Shown: piece by piece, positions 7,695 to 15,833 of the stretch
Numbering within the stretch: the stretch's first letter is position 1
Layout: the number at the start of each line of letters is the position of its first letter
Assembly (NCBI GenBank): GCA_002310995.1
Contig: DBYV01000063.1
Coordinates: 60,162 to 104,692, forward strand
Length of the DNA stretch: 44,531 nt
DNA from: a bacterium UBP6_UBA1177
GTDB taxonomy: Bacteria > UBP6 > UBA1177
Direction of reading: 5' to 3'
Program-made: the position numbers and the translations under genes
Notes under the pieces: model-generated
Databases searched by the model: none
The model's input: only the letters and a program-made list of their open reading frames with translations
What the model was told of the DNA's origin: nothing

Positions 7695-9071
7695 CTAGTC
7701 GGTTATGATGAAGAATTCGACTCTTCTGTTCTTGACCATATCAGGTTCTGTGTCTCCGTTCGAAACAGGTTCTGCAGAGCCTATTATTTTGACTTGGATT
7801 CTCTTGGCTTCGACACCGTTTTTGATGAGGAGATCTCTTACAGCATTTGCTCGTTTCTGAGCGAAAGCCTTGTTCTCGTGTTTGTCGGTGTGGGCTTCTA
7901 TTCTGATTTTCAGCATGAAGTTTCTTGTCAGGATAAGAGCAACTTTTTCGATTTCGACAGGATCTGCAATGTAGTCGGATTCGTGCATGAAGTGAACTTC
8001 GTTCGACAGTTTTTCGCCTGTCTTTACTGGCTGCTGCGGCATGGATTCCTGCTGTTGTGGAGTTGCCTTCTTCGGAGCCTTCTTAGCTTTCTTTTCAGGC
8101 TTTTTCTCTTCTTTTTTCGGTTGCTCCTCGGTTTTCTTTTCCTCTCTCTTTCTGAGTTTTATCGCTTCACGCTCTTCTTCAGGCGGAAGAACGTTCATGT
8201 TCCACGAAATTCCGGCGTAAATGCGGTATTTCGGAACAGCTACGGCGTTGCCGAAACCGCCGAAGGCACCTGCAATGACATCAATGTTTGCAGGAGTTTT
8301 GAAACGGAGGCCGCCGCCGAACTCGATATTGTCCTGAGCATCGTTTTTAAACGGAGATTCGATTGAAGTTGCAGTGTGAAATTCTGCGTTTATGTCAAGC
8401 AGATTTTCAACTGCATGGACGTTGAGTCCGAGTTTGAGACCAAATTCGTCGTCGAATTTAGAAGTTGCGAAAGGCTGTTTCGGAAGAACATGATAGAAAA
8501 GGTTGAGAGCTGCATCAACCCATTTTGTCTGCGTTCCGATAGCAAGTGCAGGTCTGAAGGTGAACTGGCCGCTGCCGAGTGCCGAGTGAATCTGCTTTCC
8601 TGTCGGAGCTGTGACTTCGGTAATTACCGACATTGAAATCGCCTTATCCAAAAAGCTGAAAAGCTGGAAACGTGGAACGAGCCTGAGATCGCCGACACCA
8701 GCTTTAGCAAGATTGTCGTCCTTGTTCCATCCGTCACCGTTTTCAAAGAGTATTACCGGGAGTGAAACACCGAGATCGAACCATTTTACTACGCTGTAAA
8801 AAATCGAGATGTCTGAAGCCAGCTGATTGGCGATTACTTTATTTTTTCCTTTTCCGCCAGATATAACGATTGGCTCATGCTGAAAATTCATAATGAAATC
8901 AACACCCAATAAACCTTCTTCAAGTCCTTCAGAGCCGTAGACGGTTAAGAATCCGTCGGCAAAAGGCGAAGTTTTGAATCTGTTTCCGTCAATGGCGAAA
9001 TCTCCTGCTGTTAATGTCTGCGCAAAAAACAGAAAAAATGCTGAAAAAGCTAAGATTTTACTAAGTTTCAT
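7695..9071 (-). CDS. OmpA-family outer-membrane protein
   Basis: Anchors the outer membrane to peptidoglycan. Seen: signal peptide at 1-22 (MKLSKILAFSAFFLFFAQT then LTAG), an N-terminal beta-barrel-like region of about 270 residues with alternating aromatic strands, a Lys/Glu/Pro-rich linker (about residues 300-345, with repeated EEKK and KKAPKKA runs), and a C-terminal OmpA peptidoglycan-binding domain containing IRIEAHTDKHE, AFAQKRANAVRDLL and NRRVEFFI. The start is set at ATG 9071, which gives a clean signal peptide and a GGGGAA site; the in-frame ATG at 9086 would overlap trpS and spoil the signal. It follows the trpS stop by one base, so it shares that transcript. Length 458 aa. Confidence 0.88.
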   Translation of the reverse strand: MKLSKILAFSAFFLFFAQTLTAGDFAIDGNRFKTSPFADGFLTVYGSEGLEEGLLGVDFIMNFQHEPIVISGGKGKNKVIANQLASDISIFYSVVKWFDLGVSLPVILFENGDGWNKDDNLAKAGVGDLRLVPRFQLFSFLDKAISMSVITEVTAPTGKQIHSALGSGQFTFRPALAIGTQTKWVDAALNLFYHVLPKQPFATSKFDDEFGLKLGLNVHAVENLLDINAEFHTATSIESPFKNDAQDNIEFGGGLRFKTPANIDVIAGAFGGFGNAVAVPKYRIYAGISWNMNVLPPEEEREAIKLRKREEKKTEEQPKKEEKKPEKKAKKAPKKATPQQQESMPQQPVKTGEKLSNEVHFMHESDYIADPVEIEKVALILTRNFMLKIRIEAHTDKHENKAFAQKRANAVRDLLIKNGVEAKRIQVKIIGSAEPVSNGDTEPDMVKNRRVEFFIITD

Positions 9072-9072
9072 A

Positions 9073-10062
9073 TTATTCCCCGTCATAAATATTTCCTGCA
9101 AGACCGACTGTTTTTTTAACTTCCTTTATTGTTTCAACCGCAGTTTCACGCGCTTTTGCGCTTCCTTCGGCTATAACTTTTCTGACATAATCCATATTTT
9201 TCTCAAGCTCGGCACGTTTTGCCCTCATCGGGTCGAAAAATTCATGAACTGCCGCAAGGAGTTCTTTCTTTGCGTGGCCGTATCCGTATCCGCCGGCCGA
9301 AAGCTTGTCTGCCATTTCTTTTGCTTTTTCGGCGGAAACTATGAGTTTATAAATATTGTAAACATTGCATTTTCCAGGATCTTTCGGTTCTTCAAGCGGA
9401 GTAGAGTCGGTTACGATTCCCATAATCTGTTTTTTCAGAACAGAATCCTGAGCAAACATTTCAATCGTGTTGCCGTAGCTTTTCGACATCTTCTGCCCGT
9501 CTGTTCCGGGAACGATTGCGACACTTTCCGGAATGAACGGCTCGGGAATCACAAAAAGATCCTTCTGATAGACAAGATTGAACTTTTCGGCAATGTCACG
9601 GGCGATTTCGACATGCTGTTTCTGGTCTTTGCCGACCGGAACAATGTTTGATTTGTAAAGCAGAATGTCGGCTGCCATAAGAAGCGGATAGTAGAAGAGC
9701 CCTACGTTGATCTGTTCACCTTTCGACATTTTGTCTTTGTAGCTGTGGGCGCGCTGCATAAGTCCCATCGGTGTGTAGTTGCCGAGAATGAATGCGAGTT
9801 CCGCTACTTCAGGTACAAGCGACTGAAGAAAAATCACGCTTTTTTCAGGGTCGAGTCCGAAAGCTAGGTAGTCAAGAACGATATTCCAAGTATTTTCAGT
9901 TAGTTTTGCAGGGTCAGGAAGGGTATTCAGTGTGTGATAATCAGCTATGAAATAGTAACCTTCATAATTTTTCTGCTGCATTGCCGCAAACTGTTGCGCT
10001 GCTCCGAAATAGTTGCCCAAGTGCAGCGTGCCTGTCGGTTTTATGCCTGATAAAGCTCTCAT
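9073..10062 (-). CDS. trpS: tryptophan-tRNA ligase
   Basis: Class I aminoacyl-tRNA synthetase charging tRNA-Trp in the cytoplasm. Seen: HIGH-type motif TGTLHLGN at residues 10-17, the tryptophan-pocket region with YYFIADYH and GLFYYPLLMAADIL, GKDQKQHVEIARDIA, and KMSKS at 191-195. Length 329 aa is normal. The start is ATG 10062 with GGAGG five bases before it; a longer frame to 10098 lacks support and would run into the preceding gene. It sits 14 bp after an outer-membrane protein gene and directly before the OmpA-family gene, an unusual setting for trpS, which suggests a run-on operon. Confidence 0.95.
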   Translation of the reverse strand: MRALSGIKPTGTLHLGNYFGAAQQFAAMQQKNYEGYYFIADYHTLNTLPDPAKLTENTWNIVLDYLAFGLDPEKSVIFLQSLVPEVAELAFILGNYTPMGLMQRAHSYKDKMSKGEQINVGLFYYPLLMAADILLYKSNIVPVGKDQKQHVEIARDIAEKFNLVYQKDLFVIPEPFIPESVAIVPGTDGQKMSKSYGNTIEMFAQDSVLKKQIMGIVTDSTPLEEPKDPGKCNVYNIYKLIVSAEKAKEMADKLSAGGYGYGHAKKELLAAVHEFFDPMRAKRAELEKNMDYVRKVIAEGSAKARETAVETIKEVKKTVGLAGNIYDGE

Positions 10063-10076
10063 TTTTCCTCCATAAT

Positions 10077-11006
10077 CTAACCGAATGATGGTTCCCATAC
10101 AAGGTTTATCGAAAATGTGATGTAATTTGATTCGTTATACATAAAGTTGCCGTAAATTCCGCCAGCGCCGGGTTTGTAAAAGGCGAGAGAAAAGGTCTTC
10201 GTCGTTGTGCTCCAAGTCAGTTTTTTGCTGAAAGAGAGGTTGTTGAAGCCTAATCCTGCCCGGAACAGTGCATATCTGAACTCAAAACCGGTATAAAAAT
10301 CAAAACCTTTCAATTTCGTTCTCTTGTTCGGGAATTTTTCTTTACCCTGCTGCAGATGATACTGCCAGCCAGTGTTTATAAAGAACATATCTCTGATATT
10401 GGTTTCGAAGTTCCAGCTAAGTTTTCTAGGAATGTCTCGACCATAGAAAGTCCACACATCGAGAGCCGCGAAACCGAGGTTTACGAAAGGCGTTATCTGC
10501 GCTGCGATACCGATGTCGAACGAATGGGAGTTCGTATCCTTGTTCTGTGTCGGAGCGAATTTGCCGATGTAGTTGTTGAGGTTTATACCGCCGTAAATGA
10601 ATCCAGGCCAGATCGGAAAGCCGAAATTTGTCTTGATGTGGTGCAACCCATAGTCGTATGAATACATGATGCCGCCGCCAACAACCGATGTTTGGGAATC
10701 GCTTACCGATACCGACATTGCTTCGACAAACTGGTAGAGCGCCGCGATACTAAACATTTTGTTGATCATCAGAGCTGCGGGATTCATCACGAAATGAGCA
10801 TTGTGGCTTAGCAGCGCGCCGCAGCCTTTGCCGCAGTTTTGTGTGTCTATTGCGTGTCTTAGTTCTCTGGAACGGTTACCCCACGAAGTGTCAGAAATAG
10901 GGGCAAGGGGATCTTCTGTGTAAACCGAGTTCTCTGCAAAAAGAGAAGTCAGTGTCAAAAAGAGAGCGATAATGAAAAATATTTTTCGTCTACTGATAAA
11001 TTCCAA
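10077..11006 (-). CDS. outer-membrane beta-barrel protein of unknown role
   Basis: No named family recognised. A signal peptide (residues 1-24, cleavage after SLFA) is followed by amphipathic, aromatic-rich strands such as FIYGGINLNNYIGKF, FYTGFEFRYALFRAGLGF and YITFSINLVWEP, typical of a 12- to 14-strand barrel. MNPAALMINKMFSIAALYQFVEAM near 73-96 resembles the start of PorV/FadL-like barrels. The start is TTG 11006: AAGGAGG lies six bases before it and no ATG gives a signal peptide. The gene begins inside the last 52 bp of the histidine-kinase-like gene in another frame. It is followed by trpS after 14 bp. Confidence 0.75.
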   Translation of the reverse strand: MEFISRRKIFFIIALFLTLTSLFAENSVYTEDPLAPISDTSWGNRSRELRHAIDTQNCGKGCGALLSHNAHFVMNPAALMINKMFSIAALYQFVEAMSVSVSDSQTSVVGGGIMYSYDYGLHHIKTNFGFPIWPGFIYGGINLNNYIGKFAPTQNKDTNSHSFDIGIAAQITPFVNLGFAALDVWTFYGRDIPRKLSWNFETNIRDMFFINTGWQYHLQQGKEKFPNKRTKLKGFDFYTGFEFRYALFRAGLGFNNLSFSKKLTWSTTTKTFSLAFYKPGAGGIYGNFMYNESNYITFSINLVWEPSFG

Positions 11007-11575
11007 CTGAAACCTCCTTCGCGGGAAGCGAGTTCAATCACATATAAACCGAGCCCTGAACCTTGTGATAAAGGTCCTTTGACGAATGGTTTCGAGAGCT
11101 CTTCCTTTGTTCTGCTAATATTTTTTAAAGACGACGGATTGTAATCGTTTGTGAAGACAATCGTTCTTTCGTCTGCAATATTTATGGAAAATTCGCTTTT
11201 GCCGTGCATTTTCCAGTTCATAAGCATTTCATCCAGCACATTCAGGATGATGTTTCTGCTTTTTATCGTTTCAATGGAGTGGTAATTCTTGTTTTCAATG
11301 GAAGCTGAGATGCCCAAATCGCGGCACTTGTCCTTGAGGTCGTAAATAAATTCACTGAATTCGTAAGGTTCGCCAGTGGTATCGTGAGAAATGTATCTTG
11401 CGATTTTTCCCAACTGCTTGCCGAGTCTTTCGCCTCTTCTGACTCTTGCCGCAATCATTTCTTCTTCAAGATATTCGAAGTGTTCCAGCGGTGTCATAAT
11501 GTTGATTATTTCGTGCCCTATCTCTGTCAGAAAGCGTCCGCATAGGGTGTATTCACATTTATTTTCATTTGTCAT
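10955..11575 (-). CDS. small histidine-kinase-like GHKL ATPase
   Basis: Probably a cytoplasmic signalling kinase without its own sensor. Seen: a possible H-box with H21 (EIGHEIINIMTPLEHF), a helical dimerisation stretch to about 65, then a HATPase_c domain with N-box around N120 (NVLDEMLMNWKMHG) and G2-box GSGLGLYVIE at 172-181. At 206 aa it lacks any membrane segment, PAS or HAMP domain, and there is no response regulator beside it. It could be a true kinase, a phosphotransfer partner or an anti-sigma-like ATPase. It overlaps the transglutaminase gene upstream by 11 bp and the barrel-protein gene downstream by 52 bp. AGAGG precedes ATG 11575. Confidence 0.7.
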   Translation of the reverse strand: MTNENKCEYTLCGRFLTEIGHEIINIMTPLEHFEYLEEEMIAARVRRGERLGKQLGKIARYISHDTTGEPYEFSEFIYDLKDKCRDLGISASIENKNYHSIETIKSRNIILNVLDEMLMNWKMHGKSEFSINIADERTIVFTNDYNPSSLKNISRTKEELSKPFVKGPLSQGSGLGLYVIELASREGGFSWNLSVDEKYFSLSLSF

Positions 11576-12947
11576 TTGAAAAACCTCTTACAAAAATTCT
11601 GGTGTTGTTCAGAAATCTTAAGACGGAAAGAGAGACCTGCTCGCGTGATTTGCTGTCTGAACCACCGTAAATTAACGTAATTCTTGACGAATCTGCTGGA
11701 ACAATGTTAAAGGTGGAGTCAATCGTAATCCATTTCCCGTCAGTGAAAGCCTCGTTCCAGTTGTGAAAGAAAAATTCTCCGTTCTGATTAAGAACAACGC
11801 CGTAAACCATCTTTACCGGAATGCCGGCTGCGCGTCCTAGCGCCGCGAAAAGGGCCGAATGCTCGGTACAGTCGCCGCTTTTTGTCCGCAAAACCTCGCT
11901 TGCTGACATATTTCCGTGGTTGTAGTTTTTGTTGCTTATATGCTTGTAGACAAATTTTGCTATCCGTTTCACCATTTCAAGCTGGTTCGGTGCTCCGATG
12001 ACTATTTTCTGAGCAGTGCGGATGATTTCCGGGTTGCTGCTGTCCTCGATGATATTTGACTGAGTGTCCTCCGGAACCGGTATGTTTGTGCAATTCGCCG
12101 CATCAGAAGTGACAAACAGAGTGTTGCTGCCGACTTTTTTCTGGAAGCATGTTTCCGGAATTGACAAAAAATCGGCGTTTTCAACCTGGAAAGTGGTGTT
12201 TCTTGCCTTGCGCGGTTTTCTTATCGAAATGCCGCTGTTGAAAAGTTTTGTGTTCTGCAGGATGTCGCGACTTCCAGCAGTCAGAGGCGTTTTTGTTTCA
12301 GGCATTGAGGCGAGAGTGTAGACGATGAGGCCGTTCTGGATTTCGGAACGCAGAACTTTTTTGCCAGAAACGGTGTATTTTATCGGAATTCCCTGAAAAA
12401 CAACCGTAGCCGAAACAGTTCCGTCGTCATTTTTCTGTGCCGAATATGAAATTTCGCTTTCTACCAGACTTTCTTCGGAAATTATTGAAGTTTTTCCGCC
12501 TTTAAGCAAATCTTCCACATTCAGTTTTCTAAAAATCATCCCGAAAAAAGCTGTGTTTTTTGGCATCGGGAATTTTGATGTTTCGCGGCTTCCGTTTTTG
12601 GTCATGCTTGTCTCGAAAACACCGTTTCTGTTCACTCCTTCGACCAGAATTTTTGAACCGCCTTCCGATATTTCGCCTTTTATCCGCTTAGGTTCAAGCG
12701 TTTTGCAGTCTGCCGACAATGTTGTGTCTGATTTTATTGTCATTGCGTCAAGGCCGCGGGCAAGGCTCATTTCCGAAAGAGAGCGCAAAGTAAGTTCGCA
12801 GCTTCCGTCAGGATTTATTTTTTCTTCCCATGTTTCAGTGCTTTTGCCGATTTCGGCACCCATCATCGAGATTTTGTAGACATTAGTCTCTGCAAAAACG
12901 AAGAATGTAAAAAATATCGATAAAAATAGAAAACCAGGCTTGCTCAT
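11565..12947 (-). CDS. exported transglutaminase-like domain protein
   Basis: A signal peptide (residues 1-19, FTFFVFAET) leads to an all-beta N-terminal region of about 280 residues, then a transglutaminase/cysteine-protease-like core. The triad is visible: C360 in SGDCTEHSALFAALGRAAG, H395 in FFHNWNEAF and D410 in WITIDSTF. This periplasmic protease-like group acts on unknown protein or peptide substrates; some members lost activity, but here all three residues are present. It is the first gene of the minus-strand unit transglutaminase - kinase-like - barrel protein - trpS - OmpA-family. ATG 12947 is preceded by GGGGTG. Possible role: envelope processing together with the two outer-membrane proteins in the same unit (inference). 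Confidence 0.82.
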   Translation of the reverse strand: MSKPGFLFLSIFFTFFVFAETNVYKISMMGAEIGKSTETWEEKINPDGSCELTLRSLSEMSLARGLDAMTIKSDTTLSADCKTLEPKRIKGEISEGGSKILVEGVNRNGVFETSMTKNGSRETSKFPMPKNTAFFGMIFRKLNVEDLLKGGKTSIISEESLVESEISYSAQKNDDGTVSATVVFQGIPIKYTVSGKKVLRSEIQNGLIVYTLASMPETKTPLTAGSRDILQNTKLFNSGISIRKPRKARNTTFQVENADFLSIPETCFQKKVGSNTLFVTSDAANCTNIPVPEDTQSNIIEDSSNPEIIRTAQKIVIGAPNQLEMVKRIAKFVYKHISNKNYNHGNMSASEVLRTKSGDCTEHSALFAALGRAAGIPVKMVYGVVLNQNGEFFFHNWNEAFTDGKWITIDSTFNIVPADSSRITLIYGGSDSKSREQVSLSVLRFLNNTRIFVRGFSNDK

Positions 12948-12970
12948 AACACCCCGCCAAAAAACTGCTT

Positions 12971-12998
12971 ATTATCTTTAAAACTAAATTAAAAGCAA
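12971..12998 (-). promoter_or_regulatory. candidate promoter of the transglutaminase-trpS unit
   Basis: Minus strand TTGCTT (12998-12993), 16-base spacer, GATAAT (12976-12971), 24 bp before the ATG at 12947. The -35 element lies in the T-rich tail of the preceding terminator. Confidence 0.45.
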
Positions 12999-13022
12999 AT
13001 AAAGCGCGCGTAAAGCGCGCGC
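12990..13022 (-). terminator. rho-independent terminator after etfB
   Basis: A 7-bp GC stem (13022-13016 with 13010-13004, alternating G/C) with a 5-base loop is followed on the minus strand by TTTATTTGCTTTTAATTT. It lies 17 bp beyond the etfB stop and closes the ubiA-unknown-etfB unit. Confidence 0.8.
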
Positions 13023-13039
13023 GAGAGGATGGCTGTGAA

Positions 13040-13831
13040 TTATTTCTGTTTTTCCGATAGAATTTTTCCTATTTCAGAAAGACCTTCCTCACAGTCTGCT
13101 GAATCGAAAAAATGGCAGTTTCCTTTAGCTGCAACAGGAACGATTTTGACGACCCTTGTCGGGCTTCCGGAAAGGCCGAGTTTTTCTCTGTCGCAGCCTG
13201 CGTCTTCCGCATTCATTATTTTTGGTTCGTAGGAAAAAGCTCTGAAAGCGTCGTTTAGTGAAGGCATTCTTCTGTTGTTGGAGCCTTTGCGTACGGTCAG
13301 AAGAACAGGAAATTCTGCCGAAAGGACGAGTTCTTTGTTGTCAAATTCACTTTTTACTGTCAGAGATCTTTCTGAAACATTAATTATTTCAGTAATATAT
13401 GGTATCATGGGAATACCTAGCATCTGCGCTGTTTCTCCTGGTACCTGCGCGGTGTCGCCGTCTATCGCCTGTCTGCCGCAGAGAATTATTTCAGGTATTC
13501 CGCAGGCCTTTTTTATTCCACAGGCAAGAGCATATGCGGTTGCCCGGCAGTCAGATCCGGCAAAAGCCCTGTCGCTGAGGATCACACCTTCATCAGCACC
13601 GAGCGCAACCGCCCGTTCTATGACAGCCTTTGCATTCGGAGGCCCCATCGTTATTACAGTGATTTTTGTGTTTTTAATCTGCTTTTTTATTAAGCATGCT
13701 GTTTCAAGAGCATATTCACAGTAAGGGTTTAGGATCGACTCGACCCCTTTTCTGATGAGGGTTCCTTTTTCTTTGTCGATTTTTATTTTATCGGTTCTCG
13801 GTACTTGTTTTATTAAAACGGCTATATTCAT
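13040..13831 (-). CDS. etfB: electron transfer flavoprotein beta subunit
   Basis: Beta subunit of an electron transfer flavoprotein. Seen: IAVLIKQVPRTDKIKID at the start, LNPYCEYALETA, and the ETF-beta signature GRQAIDGDTAQVPGETAQML (119-138). Length 263 aa is standard. ETFs are obligate alpha-beta heterodimers, yet no etfA is adjacent: the gene upstream (4-bp ATGA overlap) is an unrecognised protein, and a strong terminator follows. Either etfA is elsewhere or this is a specialised lone beta-like subunit serving the UbiA pathway (inference). The C-terminal tail with CDREKLGLSGSPTRVVKI is the usual ETF-beta tail that contacts the alpha subunit, which argues for a real partner. Confidence 0.9.
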   Translation of the reverse strand: MNIAVLIKQVPRTDKIKIDKEKGTLIRKGVESILNPYCEYALETACLIKKQIKNTKITVITMGPPNAKAVIERAVALGADEGVILSDRAFAGSDCRATAYALACGIKKACGIPEIILCGRQAIDGDTAQVPGETAQMLGIPMIPYITEIINVSERSLTVKSEFDNKELVLSAEFPVLLTVRKGSNNRRMPSLNDAFRAFSYEPKIMNAEDAGCDREKLGLSGSPTRVVKIVPVAAKGNCHFFDSADCEEGLSEIGKILSEKQK

Positions 13832-14817
13832 TTTATCTTAAAATTCCTGAGTTCGCAGTTGTGAAGAAAATTTTTGATTTTTATGAACGATTCTTTATCT
13901 GGAGACGATGTTATTAGTGCACCTGGAGATTTAATTTTTTTGTCAAAAAGTTTGGCCGAAAGGGAACGGGTCATCGGGATAGGTCTGAAACCGTTTTTAA
14001 GGAGCGAGAAAAAACGTTTTGTTGACCATGTCAGCACAGTTGTTCCGGCTGGAAGTTCCGAAAAGTCGGAAAAAATTTTTCCCCTTGCCCCCAACAGTCT
14101 GATAAACTGCGCTGTTCTTTCCGAAGAAGTGTAGTAGTCAGGTGCTTTTTTAGGCAAATATACAAAAATTTCTTCGTGTTTTTCATGAGGAAAAAACGAG
14201 TTGTAAAAACGGATGAGTCCTTTTGTCAGCTGTAGAGGACTTCTGAAAAAGCGAAGGTGATGTAAAGGAACTGAATCAGGCGGCGCATCTATGGCAATAA
14301 TCCGGTTAAAGTCAGGAAAAACAGGAATCTTTGTAGAAAAAACAGTTTTTTCCTGCCCGCAGAAGTCTAAAAACGAAGCTTCGTGGAAACCCAAATCAAG
14401 CGCTCCTCGAACGATTGAAATTCCAGATTCAGGAGCAAGTCTGCCGAAAGAAAAGAAAGTTCTGTTGCTCCTGAAAAGTGCTTTTCTGATATAAAAACTT
14501 TCGGGAGTAAAGCTTTCTTCGACAAAGAAAACGGTGTTTTCGTCAGCTTCGGCAAGAATTCTGTCAAGAATTATTTTTTGTATCGAAAGAATTGATGCGG
14601 GATTGGTTTTGCCGTCTCTAAGATAGGCTTTTTCAAGAGAATCTGCCTGACTTTTGTCAAAAACAAAGTAGTCCGAAATATCGTCAGTGATAAGGCATTT
14701 TCTTATTGGGACGAGTTCTGATTTAACCCCCGAAATAGCGATGTTGTCTTTTATTTTTTCGGCATCTGCCTTGCTTGAAAAATATATTATATTTGCCACG
14801 TAGCACATTGTTTTCAT
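13828..14817 (-). CDS. unrecognised protein, possibly glycosyltransferase-like
   Basis: 329 aa with no membrane segment or signal peptide. I do not recognise a family. The N-terminal half reads as alternating strands and helices (CYVANIIYFSSKADAEKI, SELVPIRKCLI, DYFVFDKSQA); the C-terminal half has EEIFVYLPKK, FIRLLGARGKIFSDF and TTVLTWSTKRFFSLL, a rhythm like the second Rossmann lobe of GT-B glycosyltransferases, for example the polysialyltransferase-like or GT52 groups. That is only a resemblance. It overlaps ubiA upstream and etfB downstream by 4 bp each, so the three proteins are made together. If it is a glycosyltransferase, the UbiA product could be its lipid acceptor. Confidence 0.6.
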   Translation of the reverse strand: MKTMCYVANIIYFSSKADAEKIKDNIAISGVKSELVPIRKCLITDDISDYFVFDKSQADSLEKAYLRDGKTNPASILSIQKIILDRILAEADENTVFFVEESFTPESFYIRKALFRSNRTFFSFGRLAPESGISIVRGALDLGFHEASFLDFCGQEKTVFSTKIPVFPDFNRIIAIDAPPDSVPLHHLRFFRSPLQLTKGLIRFYNSFFPHEKHEEIFVYLPKKAPDYYTSSERTAQFIRLLGARGKIFSDFSELPAGTTVLTWSTKRFFSLLKNGFRPIPMTRSLSAKLFDKKIKSPGALITSSPDKESFIKIKNFLHNCELRNFKIK

Positions 14818-15686
14818 TCTGTGAAACTTGAAAGATTAAAAATTCTTGCCGTGATGAAAGCTATTCCTGCGGCAAAGTAAAGTATTCTATAAAAACTTCT
14901 TTCAGAAAGGAATTTCGTCTGTCCGGAAGGCTTTTTGAAAGTGCATATTTTGAAAATTATATGGATGATTCCGGCAATAATGAACGGGAAACAGATAACA
15001 AGCAGCTCTTTTTTAAGCAGTGAAAGTGCCGAAATATAGAGTGCTGCGAGAAGAAAAAGGGCAAACGAGACTTTTTCCCATGTTTGAACTCCGAAACATA
15101 CTGCGCCTGTCCTGATTCCAGCTTTATCATCGGCATCGTGGTCGATAAGTTCATGATTGATGTGTCCTGCGGAAAAAAGAAGGGCAAAATATACTGCTAC
15201 TGCCGCACTTCCTTCATCAATCGGAGCGAGAACGGCGTAACCCATCAGAAAGTGGATGATCTGGCCTGCAAAATGGATCAGAGTTCCGAGAACAGGACGG
15301 TATTTGAACCCTTTTTTCGGGAAAGAATAAACGCACCAGAGAAGAAAACTTAAGGCTGCAAACAGGGCGAGAGCCGGTTTTATCAGAAAGAAAAGAATGA
15401 AAGAAAGAGCAAGTGATACCGCGAGAGTTATTATGAACGAGGTTTTTTTCCCTTTCAGGTCGGAAAGACGCGAATTGTGGAAGTCGGTCTCTATTCCCGC
15501 AAGCCCGTTAAAGGCGTAAATGGACGTGAAAAGCGAGAAAATTGCCGCGGTAAAAAGGAAAACAGGAAGCGAAATAAGCTGGTCTGCCGATTTGAACGCA
15601 AAGAAAAGACCTATCATCGGAAAGCCTAGCAGTATTGAAACTTCAGCAAAACGGGCTGATTTTATAAAGGCGGAAAGTTGTTTCAT
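14814..15686 (-). CDS. UbiA-family prenyltransferase
   Basis: Integral membrane enzyme that transfers a polyprenyl group to an acceptor. Seen: about eight to nine hydrophobic segments and the two Asp-rich motifs of the family in diverged form: NGLAGIETDFHNSR (first, usually NDxxDxxxD) and HELIDHDADDKAGIRTGAV (second, DxxxDxxxGxRT). Length 290 aa is normal. The start is ATG 15686, with AGGAGG four bases upstream; the frame is open to 15719 but that start has no binding site. It leads a coupled trio with the unrecognised protein and etfB. Substrate (quinone, heme, phosphoribose or decaprenyl type) cannot be told; no quinone genes are nearby. Confidence 0.85.
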   Translation of the reverse strand: MKQLSAFIKSARFAEVSILLGFPMIGLFFAFKSADQLISLPVFLFTAAIFSLFTSIYAFNGLAGIETDFHNSRLSDLKGKKTSFIITLAVSLALSFILFFLIKPALALFAALSFLLWCVYSFPKKGFKYRPVLGTLIHFAGQIIHFLMGYAVLAPIDEGSAAVAVYFALLFSAGHINHELIDHDADDKAGIRTGAVCFGVQTWEKVSFALFLLAALYISALSLLKKELLVICFPFIIAGIIHIIFKICTFKKPSGQTKFLSERSFYRILYFAAGIAFITARIFNLSSFTE

Positions 15687-15707
15687 CAAACCTCCTGAAA
15701 ACAAGTG

Positions 15708-15735
15708 CTTATACTTCAAAAATAAAAATAGTAAA
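15708..15735 (-). promoter_or_regulatory. candidate promoter of the ubiA-etfB unit
   Basis: Minus strand TTTACT (15735-15730), 16-base spacer, TATAAG (15713-15708), 22 bp before the ATG at 15686. The -35 element is weak. Confidence 0.35.
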
Positions 15736-15774
15736 GTTGGAAATCTTATGCTTGGTTTTATTGCCCGAATAATA

Positions 15775-15802
15775 TTGCCAAATCGGTTTTTTCAGGTAAT
15801 AT
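15775..15802 (+). promoter_or_regulatory. candidate promoter of the AMMECR1-like lipoprotein
   Basis: TTGCCA (15775-15780), 16-base spacer, TAATAT (15797-15802); a GGAGG binding site follows at 15820-15824, nine bases before ATG 15834. It is divergent from the ubiA promoter. Confidence 0.4.
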
Positions 15803-15833
15803 TAGCAGACTTTTTTTATGGAGGTTTTTTAAG

